Assembly (NCBI RefSeq): GCF_025457605.1
Contig: NZ_JAMZFY010000002.1
Span: 434,001-498,000 of the forward strand
From: Haloarcula laminariae
Lineage (GTDB): Archaea > Halobacteriota > Halobacteria > Halobacteriales > Haloarculaceae
Length of the DNA: 64,000 nt
Direction: 5' to 3'
Below, piece by piece: positions 16,477-26,870 of this stretch. Numbering within the stretch: position 1 is the first letter of the stretch; every line of letters begins with the position of its first letter. The notes below the pieces were generated by a model. It saw only the letters and a program-made list of their open reading frames with translations. It had not been told where the DNA came from and did no database searches. The position numbers and the translations under genes are program-made.

Positions 16477-16539
16477 TTATCAAATCATAAATTCAGACTT
16501 TAATAAAGCTATCGGCAATGATACTGGCCGATTCGGCCG
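16477..16539 (-). promoter_or_regulatory. Promoter and palindrome of the winged-helix regulator gene
   Basis: A TATA-like TTTATTAAAG lies on the minus strand near 16500-16510, about 30 bases before the ATG, which fits a leaderless mRNA. Upstream at 16527-16539 is the inverted repeat GGCCGA-T-TCGGCC, a candidate activator or autoregulatory site. A TTATCA on the plus strand (16477-16482) abuts the start codon and could be a half-site for autorepression. Confidence 0.5.
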
Positions 16540-16618
16540 ATGAAAGAATTTGTCCCCAGGTGGTTATTTTAACGGGTACAGCCAGCCGGACCGCCATTTC
16601 GCGTCGTAATAACGCCGT

Positions 16619-17344
16619 TCAGAGGGGGGACTCCTCTTCGCTCATCATGGAGAACGCACTGGCGTTCTGGTGGACCTTGATACCACCCCAGTCTATCTCC
16701 ATCGGGTAGATGTCCGTCTCGATGTTCTGCTTGCGCATCTTGGCGACCCAGACGTACCGGCTGACGCCGGAGTCGGTCGGCGTCTGGATGAGATAGATGT
16801 TCCCGTCGGTGAGGTAGTTCTCCAGGCCGATTTCGGTGTCGGGGAAGACCGCGCCCTGCTCGTTGGTCAGCAGCGTCGTCAGCCCGTTGGCCTTGAGGAT
16901 GTCGGTGAGTTTCAGGAGGTAGGTGCGTTTCTCCTTCTCGTCGTCGAAGAAGAGCTGGAACATCGCCAGCGAGTCGAGTACGAGCCGGTCGTAGTCGTCG
17001 TCTTCGAGGTCTTCGAGCAGGATTTCCAGCGAGGAGGAGAAGTCGTTCTCACGCAGGAGGACCTGCTTGTCGTACACTTTGATATCGCCGCTGTCGACGT
17101 ATTCGGGCCACTTGTCGAAGCCGATCGACTCGGCCGCCTCCCGGATGTCTGCCTCGTTTTCCTCGAAGGAGAGGTAGATGCCCTTCTCGTCGAACATGTC
17201 GACGCCGTTGTAGATGTACTGCAGACAGAGAATCGATTTCCCGGCGCCGGGGTTCCCGCTAATCAGTGTCGTGGAGTCCTTCACGATGCCGCCGTTGAGG
17301 ATGTCGTCGAGGCCGTCGATGCCGGTTTTGGTTAGCTGTATCAT
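16619..17344 (-). CDS. KaiC/RAD55-like ATPase of the che locus
   Basis: This 241-residue protein is a single RecA-type ATPase domain related to KaiC and FlaH. Walker A is GNPGAGKS at residues 30-37 (Lys 36) and Walker B ends in LVLDS (Asp 124). Such haloarchaeal proteins are signal-transduction ATPases of unknown output. It lies 72 bases downstream of cheW on the same strand, so it may share a transcript. Its gene order next to cheW suggests a chemotaxis or taxis-tuning role; a clock-like role cannot be inferred from sequence. Confidence 0.85.
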   Translation of the reverse strand: MIQLTKTGIDGLDDILNGGIVKDSTTLISGNPGAGKSILCLQYIYNGVDMFDEKGIYLSFEENEADIREAAESIGFDKWPEYVDSGDIKVYDKQVLLRENDFSSSLEILLEDLEDDDYDRLVLDSLAMFQLFFDDEKEKRTYLLKLTDILKANGLTTLLTNEQGAVFPDTEIGLENYLTDGNIYLIQTPTDSGVSRYVWVAKMRKQNIETDIYPMEIDWGGIKVHQNASAFSMMSEEESPL

Positions 17345-17416
17345 TCTCTTTGCAGTTAGCTATCTGTTCGTCGTGCTCTGGTGTTAAAAACTCTTGTTGC
17401 CCGACACGCACGGGGG

Positions 17417-17851
17417 CTACTGCGAGCTGTGGACGATAGCCGGGTCGACCCAGATGACGAACTCGTCGTCGCGTTTGACGACGCCGCGAATCGAGCCCGA
17501 ATCGTTGGCGGGGGACTGGTCTATCTGGTCGGGGGTCACCTGGACGACCTGATACACCTCGTCGACGACCCAGCCGGCCGCGCCCTGGTCCTGTACGATG
17601 TCCGGGTCGAAGACGATTATCCGCTGGCCCTCGCTGTCGTCGCGGATGCCGAAGACGGTCTTCGGGTCCACGATAGACGTCGTCCGGCCACGGAGGTCCA
17701 TCACGCCTTCGACGTGGGCCGGGGCGTTGGGGACCTGAGTCAGCTCCCCGACGTCGACGATTTCGGTCACGTAGCCGATGCTGACACAGTACGTCTCTTC
17801 GCCGAGTTTGAATTCGAGCACCTGGCCGGTTGTGGTAGACTGGGCTGACAT
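17417..17851 (-). CDS. cheW: Chemotaxis coupling protein CheW
   Basis: CheW links chemoreceptors to the CheA kinase. This 144-residue protein is a complete CheW domain: 'VLEFKLGEETYCVSIGYVTEIV' type opening, then 'VMDLRGRTTSIVDPKTVFG'. A minus-strand TATA-like TTTTATAC lies about 35-40 bases before the ATG at 17851. It is divergent from cheB, with about 170 bases between them carrying promoters for both directions. Confidence 0.95.
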   Translation of the reverse strand: MSAQSTTTGQVLEFKLGEETYCVSIGYVTEIVDVGELTQVPNAPAHVEGVMDLRGRTTSIVDPKTVFGIRDDSEGQRIIVFDPDIVQDQGAAGWVVDEVYQVVQVTPDQIDQSPANDSGSIRGVVKRDDEFVIWVDPAIVHSSQ

Positions 17852-17883
17852 GGCTGCCGGATACCTGAACGTGGTCCGTTGGT

Positions 17884-17945
17884 GTATAAAAGGCTGTGTA
17901 CTGGGCTATCAACTTTGATTACGTGGGCGGAGTCTTTATTTTGGG
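17884..17945. promoter_or_regulatory. Divergent cheW/cheB promoter region
   Basis: A TATA-like box for cheW (GTATAAAAGG on the plus strand, 17884-17893) and one for cheB (TCTTTATTTT, 17932-17941) lie between the two genes. The cheB transcript would carry a leader of roughly 50-60 bases. No TTATCAG element is present here. Confidence 0.45.
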
Positions 17946-18021
17946 CCGGCGGGGAGTTCGGCGTAGCTATGCAGATGTTTCGCCCACACACGAACCCCGG
18001 CCCACAGGGACCGAACTGACG

Positions 18022-19094
<1,073 letters not shown>

Positions 19095-19095
<1 letters not shown>

Positions 19096-21071
19096 TGGAC
19101 GACCAGTATCTCGACGCATTCATCCGTGAAAGCGAGGAGGCGATAACCGAGCTGAACAACTCTCTGCTGGACCTGGAGTCAGACCCCGCCGACGAGGCGG
19201 CGATGGACTCCATCTTCCGCACCGCCCACACGCTGAAGGGGAACTTCGGCGCGATGGGCTTCGACGACGCGGCGAACCTCGCCCACGCGATGGAAGACCT
19301 GTTAGACGCCATGCGACAGGGCGAGATGGAGGTGACGCCCGACGTGATGGACCTCATCTTCGCCGGCGTCGACCGGATCGAGGTCATCGTCAACGAGATC
19401 GAGGAAGCGGGCGAGTCGACGACAAACTCCGACGAGCTGGTCGACCAGCTGCGGACCGTGCTCGAAGAGGGGGCCGACGCCGCCGGTGGCGGGGCGCCAG
19501 CGGCCGACCAATCGACGGAGAGTGCCGACGCCCCGACCGGTGACCTCGACCTCGACATCGACGCGAGCGCCGCGGACGGGCAAGTCGTCCATGCGGTCGT
19601 CGGCGTCGGTGACTCCGACATGTTCGGCGTGGACGCGATGCTGGCGCTGGAGGCGGTCGAGGACGTCTTCGACATCCTCGCCTTCGAGCCCAGCCGGGCC
19701 GACATCGAGGACGGCGAGTTCGAGGACACCTTCGAGCTCTATCTCGACGCGGGCGACGCCGCGACGGTCGACGCCGAGCTCGGCTCTATCGGCAAAATCG
19801 ACTCCTTCAGTGCGACCGATGTCACGGACAGTCTGACCGCGGCGGCGCCAGACACCGACCCGGCGGCCGGAGCGGACGATGGCGCCGACGGCGTCGGTGC
19901 GGCCGACAGCGGCGGCGAGGAGGAACACAGCGTCGACGAGATAAAGTCGGTGCGGGTCGACGTCGACCAGCTCGACGACCTGCACGGGCTGGTCGAACAG
20001 CTGGTGACCAGCCGTATCAAGCTGCGCCGGGCCGTCGAGACCGAGGACCTCGACTCGGCGGGCGAGACGCTGAACGAGCTGGACAAGATAACGGCGAACC
20101 TCCAGAACACGGTGATGGACATGCGTCTCATCCCGCTGAAGAAGGTCGTCGGGAAGTTCCCGCGGCTGGTCCGTGACCTCGCCCGGGAACTCGACAAGGA
20201 CATCGACTTCGAGATCGAGGGCGAGGACATCGAGCTCGACCGCACCATCCTCACGGAGATATCCGACCCGCTGATGCACATCCTCCGGAACTCGGTCGAC
20301 CACGGCATCGAACCGCCGGCCGAGCGGGAGGCCGCGGGCAAGGAGCCGACGGGGAACATCACCCTCCGCGCCTCCCGGGAACGGGACCACGTCGTCATCG
20401 AGGTCGTGGACGACGGCGCGGGCCTGGACGTCGAGGGCATCAAGAACAAGGCCATCGAGAAGGGGGTCCGCTCGCCCGAGGAGCTGGACGCGATGGACGA
20501 CTCGGCCATCTACGACCTCATCTTCCACCCCGGCTTCTCGACGGCCGACGAGGTGACCGACACGAGCGGGCGCGGGGTCGGGATGGACGTCGTCCACGAC
20601 ACCGTCACGCAGCTCGACGGGTCGGTCAACGTCGACTCGACGCCCGGCGAGGGGACGACCGTCGGCCTGCGGCTGCCGGTGACGATGGCCATCGTGAAGG
20701 TGCTGTTCGTCGAGGTCGGTGACGAGGAGTACGGGGTCCCCATCAAGAACGTCGACGAGATAACGGGCACCTCGTCGGTCAAGCAGGTCAACGGGACCGA
20801 GGTCATCAAACACAACGACGACATCTACCCGGTCATCCACCTGGACGACACCTTCGACGTGCCCGGCGAGACGACCAACGGCGACGGGATGCTGGTCCGC
20901 ATCCGGGAGTCGGAACGACAGGTCGCCCTGCACTGTGACTCGGTCAACAGCCAGGAGGAGGTCGTCGTCAAACCGCTGGAGGGCATCCTCTCGGGGACCC
21001 CTGGGCTCTCCGGGACCGCGGTGCTGGGCGACGGCAACATCGTCCACATCCTCGACGTGGTGACGCTATGA
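19095..21071 (+). CDS. cheA: Chemotaxis histidine kinase CheA
   Basis: CheA phosphorylates CheY and CheB under receptor control. The 658-residue protein has the P1 domain with phospho-acceptor His 45 (TAHTLKGN), a P2-like domain near residues 160-255 separated by acidic linkers, the P3 dimerisation helices, the P4 ATPase (HILRNSVDHGIE, DDGAGL, GRGVGMDVV) and a CheW-like P5 domain at the end. Start and stop overlap cheB and cheR, so the operon is tightly coupled. Confidence 0.97.
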
Positions 21072-21874
21072 GCGCCGAGAACCGCCAGTTCCAGCAGCTG
21101 CTTGGCTTCATCGAAGCGGAGATGGACTTCGAGTCGGGCTTTTATAACGACGCCTACCTCGACCGACGCATCAGCGCCCGGATGCGCCGGACCGAAACCG
21201 ACAGCTACCGGGCGTACAAGCAGCTGCTGCAACGCGAGGACGAGGAGCGCGAGGCCCTGCTCGACTCCCTGTCTATCAACGTCACCGGCTTCTTCCGGAA
21301 CCCCGAGGCCTGGGAGGCGCTGCGGCCCGTGTTGCGTGACCTGGCCGAGAACAACCGCAAGGTGCGGCTCTGGTCGGCCCCCAGCGCGGACGGGCGCGAA
21401 CCGTACTCGGCGGCGATGCTCGCGCTGGACGACCCGGACACCGAGGCCCGCCGGGTCGATATTCTCGGGACCGACATCAACAGCGACATCCTGGAGGTGG
21501 CCCGCAAGGGGACCTACGAGACCTCCCACACGACCGACATCGCCGAGGAGCTCGCCCCGCTTTCGGACTACACGGAGTACGTCGACGAGGACGAAAACAC
21601 CTTCACGGTCAAGCAGGCAGTCAAGGACATGGTCACCTTCGAGCAACACGACCTCATCCGCGGCGAGGCCAAACGGGACTTCGACCTCGTCTTCTGTCGG
21701 AACCTGCTCATCTACATCGACGCGGAGTTCAAGGTGCCCATCTTCGAGACGATACGGGGGTCGCTCAAGGAGGGCGGCTATCTCATGATCGGGATGACAG
21801 AGACACTGCCCTCCGAGTGTCGCGACGACTTCGAACCGGTCGACAAGCAGCACCGTATCTACCGTCGGGTATGA
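21068..21874 (+). CDS. cheR: Receptor methyltransferase CheR
   Basis: CheR methylates receptor glutamates with S-adenosylmethionine. The 268-residue protein has the N-terminal helical domain and the methyltransferase domain with LWSAPSADGREPYS (motif I), LGTDIN, and FCRNLLIYID. In motif I, the position where most bacterial CheR proteins have a Cys (SAACSTGEEPYS) is Pro here. It overlaps cheA by four bases and the HEAT gene by four bases. Confidence 0.95.
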   Translation: MSAENRQFQQLLGFIEAEMDFESGFYNDAYLDRRISARMRRTETDSYRAYKQLLQREDEEREALLDSLSINVTGFFRNPEAWEALRPVLRDLAENNRKVRLWSAPSADGREPYSAAMLALDDPDTEARRVDILGTDINSDILEVARKGTYETSHTTDIAEELAPLSDYTEYVDEDENTFTVKQAVKDMVTFEQHDLIRGEAKRDFDLVFCRNLLIYIDAEFKVPIFETIRGSLKEGGYLMIGMTETLPSECRDDFEPVDKQHRIYRRV

Positions 21875-23103
21875 GCCTCTACCAACTCGAACGCGACGGC
21901 GATGTCCAGGAACTCATCCGCGTGTTGCGCGAAAGCGACAAGGAGCGGGTGCAGCTCCGGGCCGCCGAACTGCTCGGGAACTTTCCCGACCACGACGACC
22001 GACGGGACGTGGTCAACGCGCTCGTGGACGCCGCGGAGAGCGACAGCGACGCGGTGACCGCGGCGGCCATCGACTCGCTCGACGAACTGGGCGGCGAGGC
22101 CATCGAGCAGCTCATCGGGAGCATGGCCGGCGTCGACCTCGAAGCCGACGCCGCCGACTGGGTGAAGGCCAAGGCGTTCATGCAGGCTCTCGACGCGGAG
22201 GTGCCGGAGCTCCGAATGGCCGCCGCAAACGGGCTGGGGCGGCTGGAACAGTCCGACAGCGTCCCGAAACTCGCGGAGCGCTTCGAGGACTCTGACCCCC
22301 GCGTGCGGGCCCGGGCCGCCCGCTCGGCCGGGAAGATCGGGGACTCGCGGGCGACCAACCCGCTTGAGTCCCTGCTCACGGACCCGAAAGCCGCGGTGCG
22401 CCGGGAGGCCGCCGAGGCGCTCGGCAACATCGGGAACCGGCAGGCCCTCCAGACCCTGCTGCCGATGTACGAGGACGACAACGAGCGGGTCCGCCGCATC
22501 GCCGTCGGCGCCTTCGGCAACTTCGAGAACGACAACCCCGTCGACTACCTCGTCGAGGCGCTCTCAGACGACTCGGCGGCGGTCCGGCGGACGGCCGTCT
22601 ACTCGCTCATCGAACTGCTGTCGAACGTCCCGAGCGACCGGAGCCACGACATCCGGGAGACCGTCGTCGAGAAGCTATCGAGCGAGGACGACCAGAGCGT
22701 CGTCGTCCCGCTGGTCGAGATTCTCGACGAGAGCACCCAGGCCGCCCAGCGGCGCAACACCGCCTGGCTGCTCGGCCGCGTCGCCGGCGAGGACGGCCGC
22801 CAGCGCGTCATCGATACGCTCGTCGAGGCCCTGCAGGACGACGACCAGATGCTGCGTCAGTTCGCCGCCACGAGCCTCGCCGAACTCGGCGGGGAGGATA
22901 ACATGGTCGAGCGCCGGCTGTTGAAACTCGTCGAGGACGACGGCGTGGACCCCCAGGTGAAAGGGCAGGCCATCTTCACGCTCGGGAAGGTCGGCGGCGA
23001 GCGCTCCCGGAAGGAACTGGACAGGCTCATCGACGAGACCGAACACGACATCGTTCGGAAGAAGGCGTTCTCGGCCATCTCGAAGCTCGGGGGCCGGATA
23101 TGA
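21871..23103 (+). CDS. HEAT-repeat protein of the che operon
   Basis: This 410-residue protein is built almost wholly of HEAT/PBS-lyase-type helical repeats of about 31 residues, with recurring patterns such as 'DPRVRARAARSAGKIGD' and 'AVRREAAEALGNIG'. Such solenoids bind other proteins. The start is the ATG overlapping the cheR stop (ATGA). Position between cheR and cheF in a fully coupled operon implies a role in taxis signalling, perhaps as a scaffold for Che or receptor proteins. No catalytic motif is seen. Confidence 0.88.
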   Translation: MSLYQLERDGDVQELIRVLRESDKERVQLRAAELLGNFPDHDDRRDVVNALVDAAESDSDAVTAAAIDSLDELGGEAIEQLIGSMAGVDLEADAADWVKAKAFMQALDAEVPELRMAAANGLGRLEQSDSVPKLAERFEDSDPRVRARAARSAGKIGDSRATNPLESLLTDPKAAVRREAAEALGNIGNRQALQTLLPMYEDDNERVRRIAVGAFGNFENDNPVDYLVEALSDDSAAVRRTAVYSLIELLSNVPSDRSHDIRETVVEKLSSEDDQSVVVPLVEILDESTQAAQRRNTAWLLGRVAGEDGRQRVIDTLVEALQDDDQMLRQFAATSLAELGGEDNMVERRLLKLVEDDGVDPQVKGQAIFTLGKVGGERSRKELDRLIDETEHDIVRKKAFSAISKLGGRI

Positions 23104-23174
23104 GGCGCCTGGGACCGAACCGCCGGTCGGGGCGATTAAGTCCCGTCGGGGCGTACATCCACCACTCCGGGTAG

Positions 23175-24041
23175 ATGAGCGGGGAACACGCACTGGTCGA
23201 CACCAAGGGAAAGTTCGTCCAGGTCGTCAAGGACGGGCGCAAGCGCAACGACATCGAGTGGCTACCCGGCCGTATCCTGCTGTCGAACAAGCGGCTCGTC
23301 CTCGCGACCAACGACGGGAAACGCACCATCCCGCTGTCGAAACTCACCAGCGTCACCGCCAGCCAGATGAACCAGCCCCTGGCTCAGGTCGACGGCTACG
23401 TCAAGCTCCAGGCCGGGCGGGACGCGTGGCTCGTCTCCCCGAAGGCCGACGAGTTCGAGGAGGAGCTCTACCGGACGCTGCTGGACCAGATTGTCGTCCT
23501 CGTCAAACACCCCGCGGTGAAGGGGGGCGTCGTCACGGAGGCCACCTGGGAGAAGGCCCGCTTTAAGATAGACGAGGAGCAGGAAGACACCGTCAACATC
23601 GCCATCTCCAGTGGCACCTTCGTCGAACTCGACATCGACGACGTGGGGACCGTCGAACAGAAGGAAAAGGAGATTCGCGGCAAGGAGCGGCCGCTGCTCG
23701 AAGTGGAACACACCATCGACGGGACCAGCGTCGAGACCCACATCTCCGGGTCGCCCCGGCACGTCTCGCTCATCGGCGGGCTCGTCCGGCAGGGCGAGCA
23801 GCGCAACGCCGCCGACGACGTCGACCTCTCGGACGAGGAGACGCAGGTGCTGATGGCGCTGTACTCCGGAATCTCACCGTTCAAAATCCCCGAGTTCGTC
23901 GACATGGACATCGACGAGGTCGAGGACGTCTACGACCGGTTGATGGAGGCCGACATCCTGGAGCCGGTCCGGACGCGACGGGAGGTTCAACTCGAAGCGC
24001 GGGGCCGCTCCATCGCCGGCGACGCCATCGCGGACCAGTGA
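23175..24041 (+). CDS. cheF1: CheF, adaptor between Che proteins and the archaellum
   Basis: CheF is an archaeal protein that connects CheY (with CheC/CheD) to the motor. The 288-residue protein has two beta-rich repeat-like parts in the N-terminal 200 residues ('RILLSNKRLVLAT', 'PLSKLTSV') and a helical C-terminal region with a winged-helix look. It is the fifth gene of the cheB operon, 71 bases after the HEAT gene. A second family member is at 28910-29788. Confidence 0.92.
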   Translation: MSGEHALVDTKGKFVQVVKDGRKRNDIEWLPGRILLSNKRLVLATNDGKRTIPLSKLTSVTASQMNQPLAQVDGYVKLQAGRDAWLVSPKADEFEEELYRTLLDQIVVLVKHPAVKGGVVTEATWEKARFKIDEEQEDTVNIAISSGTFVELDIDDVGTVEQKEKEIRGKERPLLEVEHTIDGTSVETHISGSPRHVSLIGGLVRQGEQRNAADDVDLSDEETQVLMALYSGISPFKIPEFVDMDIDEVEDVYDRLMEADILEPVRTRREVQLEARGRSIAGDAIADQ

Positions 24042-24162
24042 CTGAGCCGGGCCGTCTCGACACCGGGACTGTGGCTGGGGATACACAGACGGGTCCGCGG
24101 GTCGTCCGGCCGTCATGACACTAAGGCTACTGTTTTATCCCCCGTTCGGGTGAAGCCCACGT

Positions 24163-24828
24163 ATGAGCGTCATGGCGGAGTTCACCGTTCCGGCGGCCGA
24201 GTTCGTGCTGGCGGAGACGCTGACTGCCACACCGGACATGCGTATCGAAATCAAGCGCGTCGTCGGCGGCAGCGGCCTCGTGACGCCGTACTTCTGGGCG
24301 GCCGGCGGTGATTTCGAGACGTTCGAGCGGGCGCTTCGCGACGACGAGACGATTCGGGACGTGCTCACGCTGGAGGAGTACGCTGACGGGGAGACCGACG
24401 ACGAACGCTTCTATCGCGTCACCTGGGAGGCCGGCCTGCCGAATCTCATCACGGCCGTTGCGGACGCGAAAGCGACCGTGCTGGAGGCCACAAGCAGCGA
24501 CGGGCAGCGCTGGCGGGTGACGGTGTTATTTCCGAGCGAGGGCCGGCTCTCGGAGTTCCACGACTACTGTCTCGACCACGAGTTCACCGTCCAGCCCGAG
24601 CGGATATACCGGCCCGAGAACCCCCAGGAGCGGGGCCAGTACGACGTGACGGAGGACCAGCAGGAGGCGCTGGAAGCGGCCTTCCGCGCCGGGTACTTCG
24701 AGGTCCCCCGCGAGACGACGCTCGTCGAACTCGCGGCCGACATCGGTATCTCCCAGAACGCGCTCTCCGCTCGGCTCCGCCGTGGTACGGCGAACGTCCT
24801 CGAAAACACCATCATCCACGAACAGTGA
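24163..24828 (+). CDS. Bat-type HTH regulator (HTH_10)
   Basis: This 221-residue protein has an N-terminal sensor domain of the bacterio-opsin-activator type (about residues 1-150) and a C-terminal HTH_10 domain: 'LTEDQQEALEAAFRAGYFEVPRE'-like start, then 'ELAADIGISQNALSARLRRG'. Such proteins regulate light, redox or other responses in haloarchaea. A TATA-like TGTTTTATCC lies about 25-30 bases upstream of the ATG. It follows the che operon but has its own promoter. Confidence 0.9.
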   Translation: MSVMAEFTVPAAEFVLAETLTATPDMRIEIKRVVGGSGLVTPYFWAAGGDFETFERALRDDETIRDVLTLEEYADGETDDERFYRVTWEAGLPNLITAVADAKATVLEATSSDGQRWRVTVLFPSEGRLSEFHDYCLDHEFTVQPERIYRPENPQERGQYDVTEDQQEALEAAFRAGYFEVPRETTLVELAADIGISQNALSARLRRGTANVLENTIIHEQ

Positions 24829-24931
24829 TGGGCCGCACGGCCCCGCGGGTCCCGCCCGACAGCACGTATAAGTAGTGGTACATCTACGGCCGCGGGTTTA
24901 GCAGCCGTCGGGCTGTACCACTGCACGGGTT

Positions 24932-25051
24932 ATGAGTGACACTGCATTCGGTGTTTCTCGACCGGAGTCCGGTGACGAACCGACGAGTGCCCGAGCTACA
25001 GCGTCCCGGAAGGGACTGGGGCGAAACAGCGAGAGCGCGCGGGGTACCTGA
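24932..25051 (+). CDS. 39-codon ORF abutting the HalOD1 gene
   Basis: An ATG-started ORF of 39 codons, rich in Ser, Arg, Gly and Ala, ends with a TGA directly followed by the ATG of the HalOD1 gene. A TATA-like TATAAGTA lies near 24866-24873. The arrangement allows translational coupling, so it may be a leader peptide gene, but the composition is not convincing and it may be chance. Confidence 0.35.
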   Translation: MSDTAFGVSRPESGDEPTSARATASRKGLGRNSESARGT

Positions 25052-25321
25052 ATGAGCGCCACGGTCGACTCAGCGGAAGCACGGCCGGTTAGTTACCGTG
25101 TTGTCGAGGCCATCTGTCGGGAAGCCGGGGCGGCCCCGGCCGAACTGGCCCCCCTTTACGACAGCATCGACCCGGATGCGTTGGATGCCCTGTTCGCGAC
25201 GGCCCCGTCAGGTCCCGACCGGACAGGGCTCCGGGTTTCGTTCCGCTTTGCGGGGTACCGGGTGACGGTTTCCGGCGACGGGTCGGTCGACGTCGCCGAC
25301 GCGGTGGGGACACAGCGATAG
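25052..25321 (+). CDS. HalOD1 output-domain protein
   Basis: This 89-residue protein is a stand-alone HalOD1 domain, a haloarchaeal signalling output domain. Typical features are 'YRVVEAICREAGAAPAELAPLYDSIDPDALDALF' in the first half and 'VSFRFAGYRVTVSGDGSVDV' in the second. It lies after the bat-type regulator, on the same strand. What it acts on is unknown. Confidence 0.88.
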   Translation: MSATVDSAEARPVSYRVVEAICREAGAAPAELAPLYDSIDPDALDALFATAPSGPDRTGLRVSFRFAGYRVTVSGDGSVDVADAVGTQR

Positions 25322-25361
25322 CGCGGAAACGCGTGCCGGTGCCATCCCTTCTAAGGCCGCA

Positions 25362-26870
25362 TCAGTCGCCCCGTTCCGAGCCGCCGTCGGCCATCGCCGT
25401 CGTCCCCGCATCCGACAGCCGGTCGAAGTCGAACGTCGACGAGGAGAGCCGCACGGCGACGAGCGTACCGACCGTCGAGGCGGCCGCGGCCCCGCCGAAG
25501 GCGGACAGATACAGCGGGTCGGCGGCGGGCAGCAGGTCGCCGACGAGCGGTGTCGCGGTCCAGACGCCGCGGAAGTCGGGGAAGTACGCCACTCCGACGG
25601 CCAGTCCGAGCAGGCTGCTGACGAGCGCCCCCCGGCCGGTGAGCTGCCGGGAGTAGAGGCCGGCGACGAGGGGCACGGCGACGGCGGCCCCGAGCAGGTC
25701 CGCGAAGAAGAACAGCGCCAGGACGCTCTGGGCCCGGACGCTGACGTAGATGGCCGCGACGGCGACGGTCCCGGTCAGCAGGCGCGCGCCCAGCCGGAGC
25801 CGTCGGTCGGCGGGGTCCGCGAGCAGCCGCGGGAGGTCCGCGGTGACCAGACTCGCCAGCGCCGAGAACAGCGAGTCGACGGAGCTGACGACTAAGAGGA
25901 GCGCCAGTAGGACGACCCCCAGCAGGACGCCCTCGCCGAAGACGCTCTGGACGAGGACGAAGAAGGCGATGCTGGGCGACTCCAGGGCCCCGCCGGCGTG
26001 TCCGACGGCGACGACGCCGAGCAAGGTCGCGAGGGCGACGATACTCCCGTTGAGGACGGTCGCCTTCCGGAAGCTACTGGCGACGGTGTCGTCGTCCCGG
26101 CCGGCGTAGATGCGTTGCCACCACGTCTGGTTGACCATCTCGGCGCCGAAGATGGCAAACGAGAGCGCCAGCCCGAACCGGAGGCCGGCCGCGTTGGTGG
26201 GGTCGACCAGCGCGGGGTTCGACGCCGCCACGTCGGCGTAGACGGCGCCGGGGCCCCCGAGCGCGACGACGAGGCCACCGACCACCAGCGCGAGCAGGGG
26301 AGCGACCAGCACTGCCTGGAGGGTGTCGGTGACGATAGTCGCCCGGAGGCCGCCGTAACTCGTATACAGGAGGACGAACCCGCCGACCAGCAGGGCGGTC
26401 TGCCACTGCGGGACCCCCGCTACGAGCGAGAGCGCGCTGGCGATACCGGTCAGCTCCGCGGCGACGAAGATGAACATGTAGAGCGCGCTCACGAGGACGA
26501 CGAAGCCGTAGAACGCCGTCCCGTAGCGGACGTGGGCGTACTCGGTCAGCGAGTGGCCCTCGGGGAGGAGCTTCCGGACTCGCGGGCCGACTCTCGTGTA
26601 CGCCAGCATCGGGACGGCCTCGCCGATGCCGTAGCCGACCGCGGCGGCGATGCCGAACCCGGCGCCGGCCTCGGGCGCCGAGAACAGAATCCAGACGCCC
26701 ATCACCGAGGCGACCAGCGTCGCCGTCAGGCCCCGCCCGCCCACGGAGTTGCGCGCGGTGAGGAAGTCGTCGGCCGACGTGTCCCGTCCCCGGGTCCGCC
26801 AGACGCCGACGCCGGCGAAGGCGGCGAGGGTCAGGACCGTCAGCCCGAGCGCGAGCGCGCTTCCCACCAT
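25362..26870 (-). CDS. SSS-family sodium:solute symporter, likely thiamine-precursor uptake
   Basis: This 502-residue protein has about 13 membrane helices and SSS-family signatures: an N-terminal 'SADDFLTARNSVGGRG' region, WWQRIYAGRD in the middle and SSVDSLFSAL at the sodium-site helix. It is the last gene of a coupled unit tenA-small ORF-symporter facing a ThiR-like regulator, so thiamine, HMP or a breakdown product is the likely substrate. An SSS protein named ThiV has been proposed for this role from comparative genomics. The ATG overlaps the small ORF's stop (TGATG). Family certain, substrate inferred. Confidence 0.88.
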   Translation of the reverse strand: MVGSALALGLTVLTLAAFAGVGVWRTRGRDTSADDFLTARNSVGGRGLTATLVASVMGVWILFSAPEAGAGFGIAAAVGYGIGEAVPMLAYTRVGPRVRKLLPEGHSLTEYAHVRYGTAFYGFVVLVSALYMFIFVAAELTGIASALSLVAGVPQWQTALLVGGFVLLYTSYGGLRATIVTDTLQAVLVAPLLALVVGGLVVALGGPGAVYADVAASNPALVDPTNAAGLRFGLALSFAIFGAEMVNQTWWQRIYAGRDDDTVASSFRKATVLNGSIVALATLLGVVAVGHAGGALESPSIAFFVLVQSVFGEGVLLGVVLLALLLVVSSVDSLFSALASLVTADLPRLLADPADRRLRLGARLLTGTVAVAAIYVSVRAQSVLALFFFADLLGAAVAVPLVAGLYSRQLTGRGALVSSLLGLAVGVAYFPDFRGVWTATPLVGDLLPAADPLYLSAFGGAAAASTVGTLVAVRLSSSTFDFDRLSDAGTTAMADGGSERGD

